The notes: generated from the letters alone by a model not told the origin. A stretch of 64,000 nt of DNA from Nitratidesulfovibrio termitidis HI1 (GCF_000504305.1 NZ_KI632512.1:3536404-3600403); one strand, 5' to 3'. Shown: positions 22,866 to 32,016, numbered from the stretch's first letter. Program-made: numbers and translations.

Positions 22866-25685
22866 ATGGCAGCCGACGACGGCCACCACGATCACGGCAC
22901 CGCCGCAGCCGGGCCGGGCTCCGCACCTTCCGAGCGCGCGGAAGTCCCCGGTGACGTGGTCGAGCGCCACCGCCTGCTGCTGGAGCACCTGCCCAACGGC
23001 TATTGCCTGCATGAAATGCTGTGGGATGAGAACGGCCAGCCGCGCGACTACCGGTTTCTCGACGTCAACCCCGCCTTCGAAGCCATGACCGGCCTTTCCC
23101 GCGACAGGGTGGTGGGGCGCACCCTGCTTGAAGTGCTGCCCGGCATCGAGCGCCGGTGGGTGGATATCTACGGGCGGGTGGTTTCCTCCGGCGAAAGCAC
23201 CGCCTTCGAGCACCGCGACAGGCTGACGGGCAGACATTGGGAAGTGCGGGCCTGGCGCGCCGGGCCGAACCGGTTCGCGGTGGTCTTTTCCGACGCCACC
23301 CGCTGCCGGGTCATGGAAGACGAGTTGCGTCGCTCCTCGGCCATGCAACGGGCCATGATCCGTAACATCCCCTTCGATTTCTGGGCCCGCGACACCAGTG
23401 GCCGCGTGGTCATGCAAAGCGATATTTCCGTGGCCTTGTGGGGCGACCTGACCGTGTCGCCCGACAGCGAGCGGGACGTGCCGGAAGAGACCCGGGCCGG
23501 TTGGGCGGACATCAACGCCCGCGCCATGGCGGGCGAGACGGTGCGCCACGAGCACGAGGTGCAACTGCGCGACGGCGCCCGGCGCGTCTTTTCCAGCATG
23601 GTCACCCCCATCCGGCCCGTCCCCGCCATCCCCGCCATCCCGGCCATCAGCGACGAGGCGGCCGACGGGTTGCTCGGCATTCTCGGCATCAACATCGACA
23701 TCACCGAGCAGCGCGCGGCGGAACAGGCCCTGCGCCGCAGCGAGGCGCGGTTCCGCTCGCTGATAGAGAACGCCCTGAACCTGCCGGTGCAGGGTTACGA
23801 CCGCGAGCGGCGGGTGTTCTTCTGGAACTCGGCCAGCGAACGGCTGTACGGCTTCACCCGCCAGGAGGCCATGGGCAGGCGGCTGGAGGAATTGATCATT
23901 CCCGAGGAGATGGCCGACGTGGTGCTGCGCGACGTGGCCCGCTGGGTGGAAACCGGCATCCCCCCCCGCGCGGGCGAACTGCGCCTGCGCCACAAGGACG
24001 GCAGCCCGGTGTCGGTGTTTTCGTCACACGTGGCGTTGCAGGGGCCGGGCGGCGAACCGGAGATGTACTGCATCGACGTGGATCTCAACGACCTGCGCCG
24101 CACCGAACTGGCCCTGCGCGAGAGCGAGCAGCGCTTCCGCACGCTGGTGGCCAATCTGCCGGGCGTGGTCTACCGCTGCGAGGCCAGGCCGCCATGGCGG
24201 GCATTGTACGTCTCTGCCCAGGTGGAGCAGCTGACCGGACATCCGGCGGCGGAATATCAACAGGGTGACCTGGCCCTTGAACACATCATCCATCCCGACG
24301 ACCGCGCCGGGGTCATAGCGAACATGGCTACGGCCACCGATCCGGATGGACATTTTTCGTTGGAATACCGGGTGCTGCACGAGGATGGCACCCTGCGCGC
24401 GGTCATGGAGCAGGGGCGGCGGGTGCACGACGAGGCGGGCCAGGAGTTTCTGGACGGGGTCATCCTGGACGTCACCCCCCTGCGCCAGGCCCTGAGCGAC
24501 CTTGCCGCCGCGCGCGACTTCCTGGACGCGGTGATGGAGGCCATGCCCTCGGCCCTGGCCGGGGTGGGGCCGGACGGTTTGATCATCCATTGGAACCGCG
24601 CGGCGGAAGAGGCCTCCGGCCTTTCGCGCGATGCCGCGCGCGGGCGCCCTGCGGCAGAGGTGCTGGCCCGGCTGGTGGGCGAGGCCCCGCATGTGTTCGA
24701 GGCCGTGGCCCGGCGGCAGGCCGCCCGGTTCGAGGGGGTGCCCCGCGTGACGGACGGACGGCTGCGCCACCTGGACGTGATGCTGTTCCCCCTCCTGGCG
24801 CAGGATGCCGCGTCCGGCGTGCCGGGGGCCGTCATAGTGCGGGTGGACGACGTTACCGAGCGTACCCGGCTGGCCGACATGCTGGTGCAGACCGAAAAGA
24901 TGCTGTCCGTGGGGGGGCTGGCGGGCGGCATGGCGCACGAACTGAACAACCCGCTGGGGGCGGTGTTGCAGGGCGTGCAGAACATCATGCGCAGGCTGGA
25001 CCCGGATCTGCCCGCCAACGCCCAGGCCGCGCGCGATGCCGGGGTGTCCCTTGGGGCCATGCGCGCCTACATGGAGGCCCGGCGCATTTCCGAAATGCTG
25101 GAAGGCATCCGCGATGCGGGCACCCGCGCGGCGGACATCATCGCCACCATGCTGGAATTCACGCGGCCCGGGCAGGGGCGGCGCACCACGGCCCGGGCGC
25201 ATGCGCTGGTCGAGCGGGCGCTGGCCCTGGCGGGCAGCGACTACGACCTGCGCCGCCAGTACGATTTCCGCAAACTGCGTGTGGTGCGCGATTTCGCCAT
25301 GGACGACGATACCCTGACCTGCGTGCCCACGGAAATCGAGCAGGTGCTGCTGAACCTGTTCAAGAACGCGGCCCATGCCATGGCGGAAAAGCGCTACCCT
25401 GCCGGGCAGGAGCCTGCCCTGCGCGTGACCACCCGGCGCGAGGGCGACGAAGTGCTTATCGTGGTCGAGGACAACGGACCGGGCATGGAGCCGGAGGTCC
25501 GGCGGCGGGTGTTCGAACCGTTTTTCACCACCAAGCCGCCGGGCGTGGGTACCGGGCTGGGGCTTGCGGTCAGCTACTTCATCGTGGTGCGGACCCACGG
25601 CGGCAGCATTGCCTGCGACGGCGTGCCCGGCGAGGGGACGCGGTTCATCGTGCGGTTGCCGGCACGGCAGCCGGCAGACAGCTAG
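22866..25685 (+). CDS. multi-PAS sensor histidine kinase
   Basis: 939 residues; ATG 22866 with GGGGAG SD. No transmembrane helix is evident, so it is probably cytoplasmic. Five PAS-type modules can be traced: residues about 30-160, 165-290, 300-425, 430-555 and 560-690. Linker motifs such as GINIDITEQRAAEQALRRSEARFR separate them. The kinase core has the H box LAGGMAHELNNPLGAV, N box QVLLNLFKNAAHAM, G1 DNGPGMEPEV and G2 GVGTGLGLAVS. There is no linked response regulator, so it is an orphan. An in-frame 9-bp array (23613-23648) codes a PAIPAIPAI stretch in PAS 2. The signal sensed is unknown. Confidence 0.88.
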   Translation: MAADDGHHDHGTAAAGPGSAPSERAEVPGDVVERHRLLLEHLPNGYCLHEMLWDENGQPRDYRFLDVNPAFEAMTGLSRDRVVGRTLLEVLPGIERRWVDIYGRVVSSGESTAFEHRDRLTGRHWEVRAWRAGPNRFAVVFSDATRCRVMEDELRRSSAMQRAMIRNIPFDFWARDTSGRVVMQSDISVALWGDLTVSPDSERDVPEETRAGWADINARAMAGETVRHEHEVQLRDGARRVFSSMVTPIRPVPAIPAIPAISDEAADGLLGILGINIDITEQRAAEQALRRSEARFRSLIENALNLPVQGYDRERRVFFWNSASERLYGFTRQEAMGRRLEELIIPEEMADVVLRDVARWVETGIPPRAGELRLRHKDGSPVSVFSSHVALQGPGGEPEMYCIDVDLNDLRRTELALRESEQRFRTLVANLPGVVYRCEARPPWRALYVSAQVEQLTGHPAAEYQQGDLALEHIIHPDDRAGVIANMATATDPDGHFSLEYRVLHEDGTLRAVMEQGRRVHDEAGQEFLDGVILDVTPLRQALSDLAAARDFLDAVMEAMPSALAGVGPDGLIIHWNRAAEEASGLSRDAARGRPAAEVLARLVGEAPHVFEAVARRQAARFEGVPRVTDGRLRHLDVMLFPLLAQDAASGVPGAVIVRVDDVTERTRLADMLVQTEKMLSVGGLAGGMAHELNNPLGAVLQGVQNIMRRLDPDLPANAQAARDAGVSLGAMRAYMEARRISEMLEGIRDAGTRAADIIATMLEFTRPGQGRRTTARAHALVERALALAGSDYDLRRQYDFRKLRVVRDFAMDDDTLTCVPTEIEQVLLNLFKNAAHAMAEKRYPAGQEPALRVTTRREGDEVLIVVEDNGPGMEPEVRRRVFEPFFTTKPPGVGTGLGLAVSYFIVVRTHGGSIACDGVPGEGTRFIVRLPARQPADS
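23613..23648 (+). repeat. 9-bp tandem array, 4 units, in-frame
   Basis: CGGCCCGTC, CCCGCCATC (twice), CCGGCCATC inside the multi-PAS kinase gene. Confidence 0.6.
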
Positions 25686-25754
25686 GGCGCTTTTACCGGA
25701 CTTGCGCGTGAGGGGGCCCTTCTCGCGGCTTCCGAACGCCATCTGTGGAATTTT

Positions 25755-25787
25755 ACGGCCCGGAGCCATGCTTCGGGCCGTGGTTGT
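25755..25787 (+). terminator. hairpin after the multi-PAS kinase
   Basis: ACGGCCCG pairs with CGGGCCGT, extended by GAGC/GCTT, followed by a T-rich but interrupted tail. Confidence 0.45.
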
Positions 25788-25956
25788 TTGTGCAGGTTGC
25801 ACGCACAATGGGGGTCATGGTTGCACAAGTTGGCGCATCATGGCATTCGCGCGTATGAAATGGCAGAGGCGTGCGGAGTCGGGAGAGTGTCCCGGCATGC
25901 ACCGCGCGCTGAGGGCGGAATTTTTGCGCGCAGCATGCGCTCCACAGGATGGAATC

Positions 25957-26130
25957 ATGATCGGCGAACTGTTTCAACCGATGCATTTATTGGTGGTGGG
26001 TATAGTGGCCCTGTTCGTTTTCGGCCCGGACAAGCTGCCCCAGCTGGGAAGGACATTGGGAAAAGCCGTGCGTGAACTGCGCGGCGCCATGAACGAACCC
26101 GATGAGGTCACCAAGGACAACACGAAGTAG
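25957..26130 (+). CDS. tatA: TatA/E component of twin-arginine translocase
   Basis: 57 residues; ATG 25957 with AGGATGGA SD. Single N-terminal membrane helix (LLVVGIVALFVFGPDKLPQLG) with the characteristic FGPDKLP hinge, then an amphipathic helix (RTLGKAVRELRGAMN) and a short charged tail. TatA oligomers form the pore that exports folded proteins. Length is at the short end for TatA, nearer TatE. No tatB or tatC gene follows; the receptor complex must be elsewhere. A visible Tat substrate in this window is the flavoprotein at 15068. Ends before a bidirectional hairpin at 26245. Confidence 0.9.
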   Translation: MIGELFQPMHLLVVGIVALFVFGPDKLPQLGRTLGKAVRELRGAMNEPDEVTKDNTK

Positions 26131-26244
26131 GTGGGATTTTCCGGCTGGTGGTACCCGGCGGGATACCCCACCAGATCCCCCAGACCAGATCCCCCAGACG
26201 GGCCTGGGGGATGCCTGTGCCGGGTGCTATGCCGGGCGAATACG

Positions 26245-26282
26245 AACGGGGCGGACACGGAAACAACCGTGCCCGCCCCGTT
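26245..26282. terminator. bidirectional hairpin between tatA and the convergent membrane gene
   Basis: AACGGGGCGGACACGG and CCGTGCCCGCCCCGTT (one-base bulge) around AAACAA. Confidence 0.6.
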
Positions 26283-26285
26283 CGC

Positions 26286-26319
26286 GTGTTCCTGCGTCGA
26301 GCGTGTTCCTGCGTCGAGC
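26286..26319 (+). repeat. 17-bp exact tandem duplication
   Basis: GTGTTCCTGCGTCGAGC occurs twice head to tail, just before the stop of the minus-strand gene at 26330. Confidence 0.7.
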
Positions 26320-26329
26320 GTGGTCGGCG

Positions 26330-27652
26330 TCAGTGCGCGGCCAGCCACCATATGGTGGTGACGGCAGTCAGGCTGGCCACGCGGAACAGCTGGCTCTGCA
26401 CCAGCAACGCCAGCCCCAGGCGAGGGGTGAAGATGCCGGTGTGCGAGGGCAACTGGTGGCGCAGCGCCCGGATGGGGGTGGCCACGATGGAACCCAGTAT
26501 CAGCGCCAGCGCGGTCTGGGCCGTATCCAGCGAGCCCGCGTCCAGCAGTGCGGCGGCAGCGGCCACCCCGGACGAAAATTCGGCGGCGGCGGAAAATATC
26601 ACCACCCCGGCGGCCTGCACCGGCAGGATGCCCAGCCCGAAGCCGCCTGCGGCCCCTGCTGCCCCTGCTGCCCCTGCTGCAAGGTCGCGCAGGGTGTCGA
26701 ACACCCCGACCTGGTGCAGGGCGTACATGGCAAGATAGGTCGGCGCGGTGAACAGGGCCATGCGGCCGATGCGGCGGCGGAACCGCGTGCCAACCAGCGC
26801 CAGCGCCGCCCGCAGGCGCTGCGCCGGGGTGGCGGGCACGTCCGGGTGCGTCGTGCCGTGAGCGGCCACGACGCCGGACCGCTTTCCGCCATGGTGGGCC
26901 ACGTCCTGCCCGGCCGAGGGCAGGTCGCCATCGCCCGCGCACCCGTCCGCTGGCACGGCCCGACGGGTAAGCAGCAGCACCAGCGCCGTGCGCAGCAGTG
27001 CGGCCACGCCGTTCAGCGACAGGTAGATGATGCCCGCAGTGCGCGCCAGCGGCCCCACCACGAAGAACGTGGTGGGCAGGTGCAGCAGAAAGACCGGCAG
27101 GCCGGAATTGAGCAGGTACGACAGGCGCAGCTCTCTTACGGACAGCCGCCCGGCGGTGTGCGCCTCCATGAGCAGCGAATTGGACGCGGCGGCGGACAGA
27201 AAGGCCGTGGCGAAGGCCGCTCCGCTGTCGTCGGGCAGGCGGCCCCAGCGGGTTACCGGGCGGGCCAGCCGGGCCAGCAGCGGCGTCCAGCCAAAGGCCT
27301 CCACGGCCAGCCCCATGGCCAGCCCCATCCCCATGATCACCAGCATGTGCAGCAGGGGGCGCACCAGTCCCGGCCACGCGGCATGCCACGCCAGCAGGCG
27401 GGGGTCGCGCGCCAGGATGGCCCCCAGGGCCACGGCGCAGGCCAGCAGCGGCACCGCCACCCCCATGCGCGACACGCGGCGGCCACCGGCCTTGCCATGT
27501 CCAGCGGGCCTTGCGTGGGGGGCGCGGCCATGCGCGGGAGGGTTGGCAGCGGGAAACGCGGACGAGGAAGAGGGCGCGTCCCCCACGCCAGGTGCGGCGG
27601 GCGGCTGGGACGGGGCGGATGCGTCGTGCTGGCGGGGGGGCTGCATGGGCAT
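26330..27652 (-). CDS. nucleoside-recognition (gate) domain membrane protein
   Basis: 440 residues if started at MPMQPPRQHD; a Met two codons later or a longer frame is possible. After a disordered 60-residue N terminus there are about eight hydrophobic segments, with the family-typical pattern SAAASNSLLMEAHTAGRLS and LLNSGLPVFLLHLPTTFFVVGPLA in the first half and FTAPTYLAMYALHQVG, FSAAAEFSSGVAAAAALLD and ATPIRALRHQLPSHTGIF in the second. Members are called nucleoside recognition or spore-maturation-like membrane proteins; true substrate unclear. A paralogue with the same second-half motifs is cut by the window edge at 63592. A 9-bp array codes AAGAAGAAG in the middle. Confidence 0.75.
   Translation of the reverse strand: MPMQPPRQHDASAPSQPPAAPGVGDAPSSSSAFPAANPPAHGRAPHARPAGHGKAGGRRVSRMGVAVPLLACAVALGAILARDPRLLAWHAAWPGLVRPLLHMLVIMGMGLAMGLAVEAFGWTPLLARLARPVTRWGRLPDDSGAAFATAFLSAAASNSLLMEAHTAGRLSVRELRLSYLLNSGLPVFLLHLPTTFFVVGPLARTAGIIYLSLNGVAALLRTALVLLLTRRAVPADGCAGDGDLPSAGQDVAHHGGKRSGVVAAHGTTHPDVPATPAQRLRAALALVGTRFRRRIGRMALFTAPTYLAMYALHQVGVFDTLRDLAAGAAGAAGAAGGFGLGILPVQAAGVVIFSAAAEFSSGVAAAAALLDAGSLDTAQTALALILGSIVATPIRALRHQLPSHTGIFTPRLGLALLVQSQLFRVASLTAVTTIWWLAAH
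26652..26678 (-). repeat. 9-bp tandem array, 3 exact units, in-frame
   Basis: GCCCCTGCT three times; coded on the minus strand as Ala/Gly tripeptides in the membrane protein. Confidence 0.7.
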
Positions 27653-28182
27653 GACTGTGGCGGTTTGGCCCGCGAGGTGTCTGGGCGCGTTTGGGGCGCC
27701 TGGAATCGTGGTGCGGTTTTCGGGGGCTGCCGCCGTTCGGCAGCGTGCGAGGGCTCTGCGGTTTGTAGGCCCGGCGGCGGTGCGGCGCAAGGGAAAACCG
27801 GGAGTCATCTGGAAAGGGCGACGGCACATGGTTCGGCCCGAACCGGCCAATATTAGGGCAATATCAGGGCAATATCCGTTCCCGCCCCAGGCCGGTTCCC
27901 GTGGATTGTCCGGCGGGAACCCGTCGCGAAAGGGGGCTGGTGTCCGGTGGCCCTTTGCCGGGAAAGGCGCTACATTACGCGCCGAACGATGTCAGGCCGC
28001 ACGACGGCGGGTTGCCGCCGGGCCGACACGCGGGTGCCATCATCCGGGGACGGTTTCGGCATACCCTGTGTCGCGCGACAGGCATGCGGCCTGGGCAAGG
28101 CGCCTGCGGGGCGCCCGGGGCATCGGCGCATTCTTCGGATTCTCATCGGGGCATGGCGCGCCAGCGCCTGCCGGGAGGAATC
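27653..28182. other. divergent intergenic region, 530 bp
   Basis: Lies between the membrane gene and cheV. Around 27848-27878 an 11-bp unit recurs (CAATATTAGGG, CAATATCAGGG, CAATATCCG), which could be a regulator site because it is the only AT-rich block here. No coding frame with an SD is seen before 28183. Confidence 0.4.
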
Positions 28183-29409
28183 ATGGGGCAGACCGGCATT
28201 CTGCTGGAATCCGGCACCAATGAACTCGAAATCGTCGAGTTCTTCGTGGACGAGGCCGTGTCCGATGGCGCGGCACCTGGCGGGCCGGACAATTCCGGCG
28301 CATTGGGCGCCGATGCCGGGCTTGCCGGGTCGGGCGGCATGTCCGAAGCCCTGGGCAGGGACGGCGACTGCGTGGCGGAAGCGGCCGCGGGTGGGGGCTT
28401 TGGCGCGGCCGCCCCGCTTGCATGCGGCTCGCTGCGGCGCCGCTACGGCGTCAACGTGGCCAAGGTGGTGGAAATCATCCGCATGCAGCCCGTCACCGCA
28501 CTGCCGCAAATGCCCCATCCGGCGGTGCTGGGGGCCTTTCCGCACCGCGACGGGCGGGTCATCCCGCTGGTGGACCTGGCCAAATACCTGGGCATCCCGC
28601 GCGACACCAGCGGCGAACCCAAGATCATCGTCACCGAATTCAATACCGTGGTCACCGGGTTTCTGGTGTCCGGAGTGAACCGGATTCACCGCATCAGCTG
28701 GACCGACGTGGAGGCTCCGGGCCGTTTCCTGCAGGAGGCCAGCCGCAATTCCATCACCGGCATGGTCCGGCTGGACGAACTGGTGGTGTTTCTGCTGGAC
28801 ATGGAAAGCATCGTGGCCGAGATGCACCCGGACCTGTCCATCCGCATGGAACGGCCCCTGGGCCCGGCGTCCGCCGGGGGGCGGGGACAGGCGGGGGGCA
28901 CTGCGCCCGGCAATGGCCGTGCGGGTGGCGAAGCCGGTGCAGGCGCTATGCCCATGGACGCCGGGGTGCCGGAGGTGCAGCCGGACCTGCCGCCGCGCCG
29001 CTATCGCATCCTGCATGCCGACGATTCCGGCAGCGTGCGCCGCCTGGTGCGCAGCCTGATGGAGGCCAGTGGACGGTTCGAGCTGTTGCAGGCCAACGAC
29101 GGGCAGGAGGCATGGGAAATGCTGGACGGGCTGCGTCGCGAGGCCGAATCCAGGGGGGCCCCCCTGTCCGAGCTGGTGCAGGCCGTGGTCTCGGACATCG
29201 AGATGCCGCGCATGGATGGGCTGACCCTGTGCCGCCGCATCAAGGAAGACCCCGTGCTGCGCACCCTGCCGGTGGCGCTGTTTTCGTCGTTGGTCTCGGA
29301 ACGGCTGGGGCACAAGGGCGAATCGGTGGGTGCGGACGCGCAGTTCGCCAAGCCCGATTTGCAGCTGCTCAGCCAGAAGGTGCTGGAACTGCTGGGCGAA
29401 TCCGCCTGA
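28183..29409 (+). CDS. cheV: CheV: CheW adaptor fused to a receiver domain
   Basis: 408 residues; ATG 28183 with GGGAGGA SD. The N-terminal CheW domain starts MGQTGILLESGTNELEIVEFFVDE and contains the CheW core KVVEIIRMQPVTALPQMPHPAVLG and FPHRDGRVIPLVDLAKYLG. A Gly/Ala-rich insert of about 50 residues interrupts it near residues 28-80, and a second Gly-rich linker joins it to the receiver. The receiver has the acidic pair (HADDSGSVRRL), the phosphoacceptor Asp in VVSDIEMPRMDG and a lysine near FAKPD. CheV couples chemoreceptors to CheA and tunes adaptation. No che operon is adjacent, but a chemoreceptor gene lies at 48326. Confidence 0.88.
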   Translation: MGQTGILLESGTNELEIVEFFVDEAVSDGAAPGGPDNSGALGADAGLAGSGGMSEALGRDGDCVAEAAAGGGFGAAAPLACGSLRRRYGVNVAKVVEIIRMQPVTALPQMPHPAVLGAFPHRDGRVIPLVDLAKYLGIPRDTSGEPKIIVTEFNTVVTGFLVSGVNRIHRISWTDVEAPGRFLQEASRNSITGMVRLDELVVFLLDMESIVAEMHPDLSIRMERPLGPASAGGRGQAGGTAPGNGRAGGEAGAGAMPMDAGVPEVQPDLPPRRYRILHADDSGSVRRLVRSLMEASGRFELLQANDGQEAWEMLDGLRREAESRGAPLSELVQAVVSDIEMPRMDGLTLCRRIKEDPVLRTLPVALFSSLVSERLGHKGESVGADAQFAKPDLQLLSQKVLELLGESA

Positions 29410-29906
29410 CATTCCTGGCCACGGGCCGTGGCGTGCGGAACATTCTGCACGTGTTGTTCGTACTTCTCCGAAAACGTGCGGGGCGCGACGTTCTCATGGA
29501 ACGCGCGCCCCGATTTCGCCCGCAACGCACCGACTGCGCCACGGACCCCTGCGGCTGGAATGCGTCCGACGCATTCCCCCGTACCGGCTGGCCTTGTCCA
29601 ACCGCCCTCCGGCACGGATCGGGCATCGACCGACATGCCCGGTGTCTGTTGCCATATACTTACCAAGAAGCGTGCCACTCGTGCTGCGATGACGTGGCGG
29701 TTGGAATATGCTGGAATAGCAGTACGTTGTCATTATTACTGGTTGCCTAACCAATCAATATGGGGCGTTGGTTACGGTGCCGTCCGCGATGGTGGACGGC
29801 ACCGGGCCGGATTGATCCGCGATGCCGGACGCTACGGAGAAGCGAATGTCCGCGATGGCGGACGGTGACATTCATAGTGCCGGGGTGGCTGGCGACGGTC
29901 GTGGGG
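29410..29906. other. convergent intergenic region, 497 bp, with hairpins
   Basis: Contains a GGGGCGCG/CGCGCCCC hairpin at 29480-29511 soon after cheV, an AT-richer stretch near 29650-29760, and three 33-bp-phased hairpin units at 29783-29865 (listed separately). No gene is supported. Confidence 0.45.
29783..29865. repeat. three hairpin units phased every 33 bp
   Basis: TCCGCGATGGTGGACGG (29783), TCCGCGATGCCGGACG (29816) and TCCGCGATGGCGGACGG (29849) start exactly 33 bp apart. Each can fold as GTCC...GGAC. The sequence between units is not conserved. They lie downstream of the minus-strand gene ending at 29907. Confidence 0.6.
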
Positions 29907-31871
29907 TCAGCGAGGCGGCACGCCGTGCTTGCGCAGCAGATCGTACAGATGCGACCGGGACAGCCCGGACAGGGTGCAGGCGGTGCGGATGTCGCCACCG
30001 GCGCGGTGCATCAGTTCGTGCAGGTAGGCAGTGAATTGCGCATCGCGAAAGTCGAAGAAACGGGGCAGGCCGTCGGCAAAGGGTGCGTCGGCATGAAGGG
30101 TGGTTGCAGCGGGGGCAGTGGACATGCCGGTCGCTGGTGAGGTCCGGGGCCCATCATCCTCAAGGGCGCCATGGGGCGACAGGCCTGCAAGGCCGGTCTG
30201 GCCAAGGGGATCTTCGCCATAACCATTGTCGCGCCCGGCCCGTGCTGGCCGTTCGCCGCCGTTGCCGCTGTCCGCGCCGGGCATGTCTCCATGTCGCGCG
30301 CGATCCGTGGTGGGCGTGCGCGCCGCAGGAGCGGTGCGTTCCGGGGACGGGGCATAATGGGGCGAAGTGTAGATGGCGTAGGGTGCGCGCGGTCCCCAGC
30401 CGGGCGAAACGGGTGGCGTGGGCTGTACCTGTCCGGGCGGAACCTGTCCGGGATGTGCCTGCTCGGGGTGTGCCTGCTCGGGGTGTGCCTGTCCGGGCCC
30501 GGCGACCTGGCTGTCCGAGGGGGCGTTGCCGTCTTGTTGCGCGGGGGCGCTTGCGGGGCGGTTCCTGCCCGTTCGATCCACGCCATTCACGGAATCTGCT
30601 GCGTTGCCGATCCGCAGCGCAGGCGCGGCGCGTTCCCCGGTTCCGTACAGGCAGGACGGCCCACCAAGTTCGCCGTAGCCAGCCGGGGCGGCGGCCCCGT
30701 TGCGCGCGGCGGCGCGGGCCAGGCAGATGCGCAGGTAGTCCGGCAGGTGGCGGGCGAACAGCTTGGGGGCGTCCTGCGAGGCCAGCACCGCCCGCTCCAG
30801 GGTATGGATGAGTTCGCGCACGTTGCCCGGCCAGTGGTAGGCCAGCAGGGTTTCGTGGAAGTCGGGCGAGATGTCCTTTTCCGGCAGGGCAAAGCGGGCC
30901 CAGATGCGCGGCAGGTAATGCCCGGCCAGCGCCGTGACGTCCTCGCATCGTTCGCGCAGCGGCGGAATGCTCACCACCACCGTGCGCATGCGGTAGAGCA
31001 GGTCGCTGCGAAAGGTGTTGCGCTCGGCCATGTCTTCCAGGTCGCGGTTGGTGGCCGCGATCAGGCGGAAATCGCTGGTGATTTCCGTGCGGCCGCCCAC
31101 CGGGCGAAAGCGGTGTTCCTGCAGCACGCGCAGAAACATCTTCTGCATGGACAGGGGCAGTTCGCCCACTTCGTCCAGGAACAGGGTGCCGCCGTCGGCC
31201 TGCAACACCAGGCCGTCGCGGTTGGAATCCGCCCCGGTGAAGGCCCCCTTGCGGTGGCCGAACAAAATGGACCCGGCCAGCGAACGCGGCAGCGAGGCGC
31301 AGTCCACGGCCACGAAGGGCGCGGCGGCGCGGGGGCTGTTGTCGTGGATGGCCCGGGCGAACAGTTCCTTGCCCACGCCCGTTTCGCCGGTGACCAGCGC
31401 GGCGGCGTCACTGCCCGCCGCCTCGGCCACCACGTCCAGGCAGCGGCGGATGGCCGTGCTGACCCCCACGATGGAATGCTTCAGGCGCGACGAGGGCCGC
31501 TGGGCGGGCAGGCGGGCACGATAGTCCAGCGCGCGCAACAGCGGCAGCACCACCCGGTCGGCGGGCAGGGGCTTGCGCAGCCATTCCCACGCCCCGTGGC
31601 GGATGGCCCGTTCCGCGCCGTCCGGGTCGCCCCCTTCTGCGGTGACGATGATTTCCGGCTGGCCGGGCAGGGCGCGCAGGCCGGGCATGGACTCCACCCC
31701 GTTGCCATCGGGCAGGGTGGCGGCTAGAAAGACCACGTCGGCGTCGTCGGCCAGCAGACGCCCCTCGACCAGGCCCGCCGCGCGCGAGGCCCGGTGCCCC
31801 AGCCCTTCGGCGATGCCCGCCACCAGTTGGGCGAAGGCGGCGTCGGCGTCGATGATCAGCACATGGGCCAT
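29907..31871 (-). CDS. sigma54 activator with a receiver lacking its phosphoacceptor and a long linker
   Basis: 654 residues from MAHVLIIDADAAF. The receiver-like domain keeps the fold, a Thr (IIVTAEGGD) and the Lys (LRKPLP), but the phosphoacceptor position is Ala50 (VVFLAATLPDGNG), so phosphorylation by a kinase is unlikely. The AAA+ domain is intact: Walker A GETGVGKE (162-169), GAFTGAD (209-215), Walker B LFLDEVGE. Between AAA+ and the C-terminal Fis-type helix-turn-helix (GDIRTACTLSGLSRSHLYDLL) is an unusual linker of about 200 residues, rich in Pro/Ala/Gly, with five 15-bp repeats coding a QAHPE-like motif. It may be constitutive or controlled by something other than phosphorylation. 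The leader contains 10-bp tandem repeats. Confidence 0.85.
   Translation of the reverse strand: MAHVLIIDADAAFAQLVAGIAEGLGHRASRAAGLVEGRLLADDADVVFLAATLPDGNGVESMPGLRALPGQPEIIVTAEGGDPDGAERAIRHGAWEWLRKPLPADRVVLPLLRALDYRARLPAQRPSSRLKHSIVGVSTAIRRCLDVVAEAAGSDAAALVTGETGVGKELFARAIHDNSPRAAAPFVAVDCASLPRSLAGSILFGHRKGAFTGADSNRDGLVLQADGGTLFLDEVGELPLSMQKMFLRVLQEHRFRPVGGRTEITSDFRLIAATNRDLEDMAERNTFRSDLLYRMRTVVVSIPPLRERCEDVTALAGHYLPRIWARFALPEKDISPDFHETLLAYHWPGNVRELIHTLERAVLASQDAPKLFARHLPDYLRICLARAAARNGAAAPAGYGELGGPSCLYGTGERAAPALRIGNAADSVNGVDRTGRNRPASAPAQQDGNAPSDSQVAGPGQAHPEQAHPEQAHPGQVPPGQVQPTPPVSPGWGPRAPYAIYTSPHYAPSPERTAPAARTPTTDRARHGDMPGADSGNGGERPARAGRDNGYGEDPLGQTGLAGLSPHGALEDDGPRTSPATGMSTAPAATTLHADAPFADGLPRFFDFRDAQFTAYLHELMHRAGGDIRTACTLSGLSRSHLYDLLRKHGVPPR
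30426..30500 (-). repeat. 15-bp tandem array, 5 units, in-frame
   Basis: TACCTGTCCGGGCGG, AACCTGTCCGGGATG, TGCCTGCTCGGGGTG (twice exact), TGCCTGTCCGGGCCC; codes the QAHPE-like repeats of the linker. Confidence 0.7.
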
Positions 31872-31875
31872 GGAT

Positions 31876-31935
31876 GTTCCGTAAGGTTCCGTAAGATTTC
31901 GTAGGTTTACGCAGGGTTTCGCGGGGTTGCGTGGC
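31876..31935 (-). repeat. 10-bp tandem array, 6 degenerate units, in a gene leader
   Basis: GTTCCGTAAG twice exact, then ATTTCGTAGG, TTTACGCAGG, GTTTCGCGGG, GTTGCGTGGC. It starts five bases upstream of the activator's start codon and therefore covers its ribosome-binding region. Confidence 0.65.
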
Positions 31936-32016
31936 AGGGCGCGCCAGTGTGCGCCAGTGTGTTGCGGACGCCGGGAATACGGATGCCTGAGCAGCGGTGC
32001 CGGAAGGTTCCCGCCG

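Noticed and set aside
29661-29681. sigma54-like TGGCACGCTTCTTGGT on the minus strand
   Set aside because: Would transcribe antisense to cheV with no gene downstream; likely chance.
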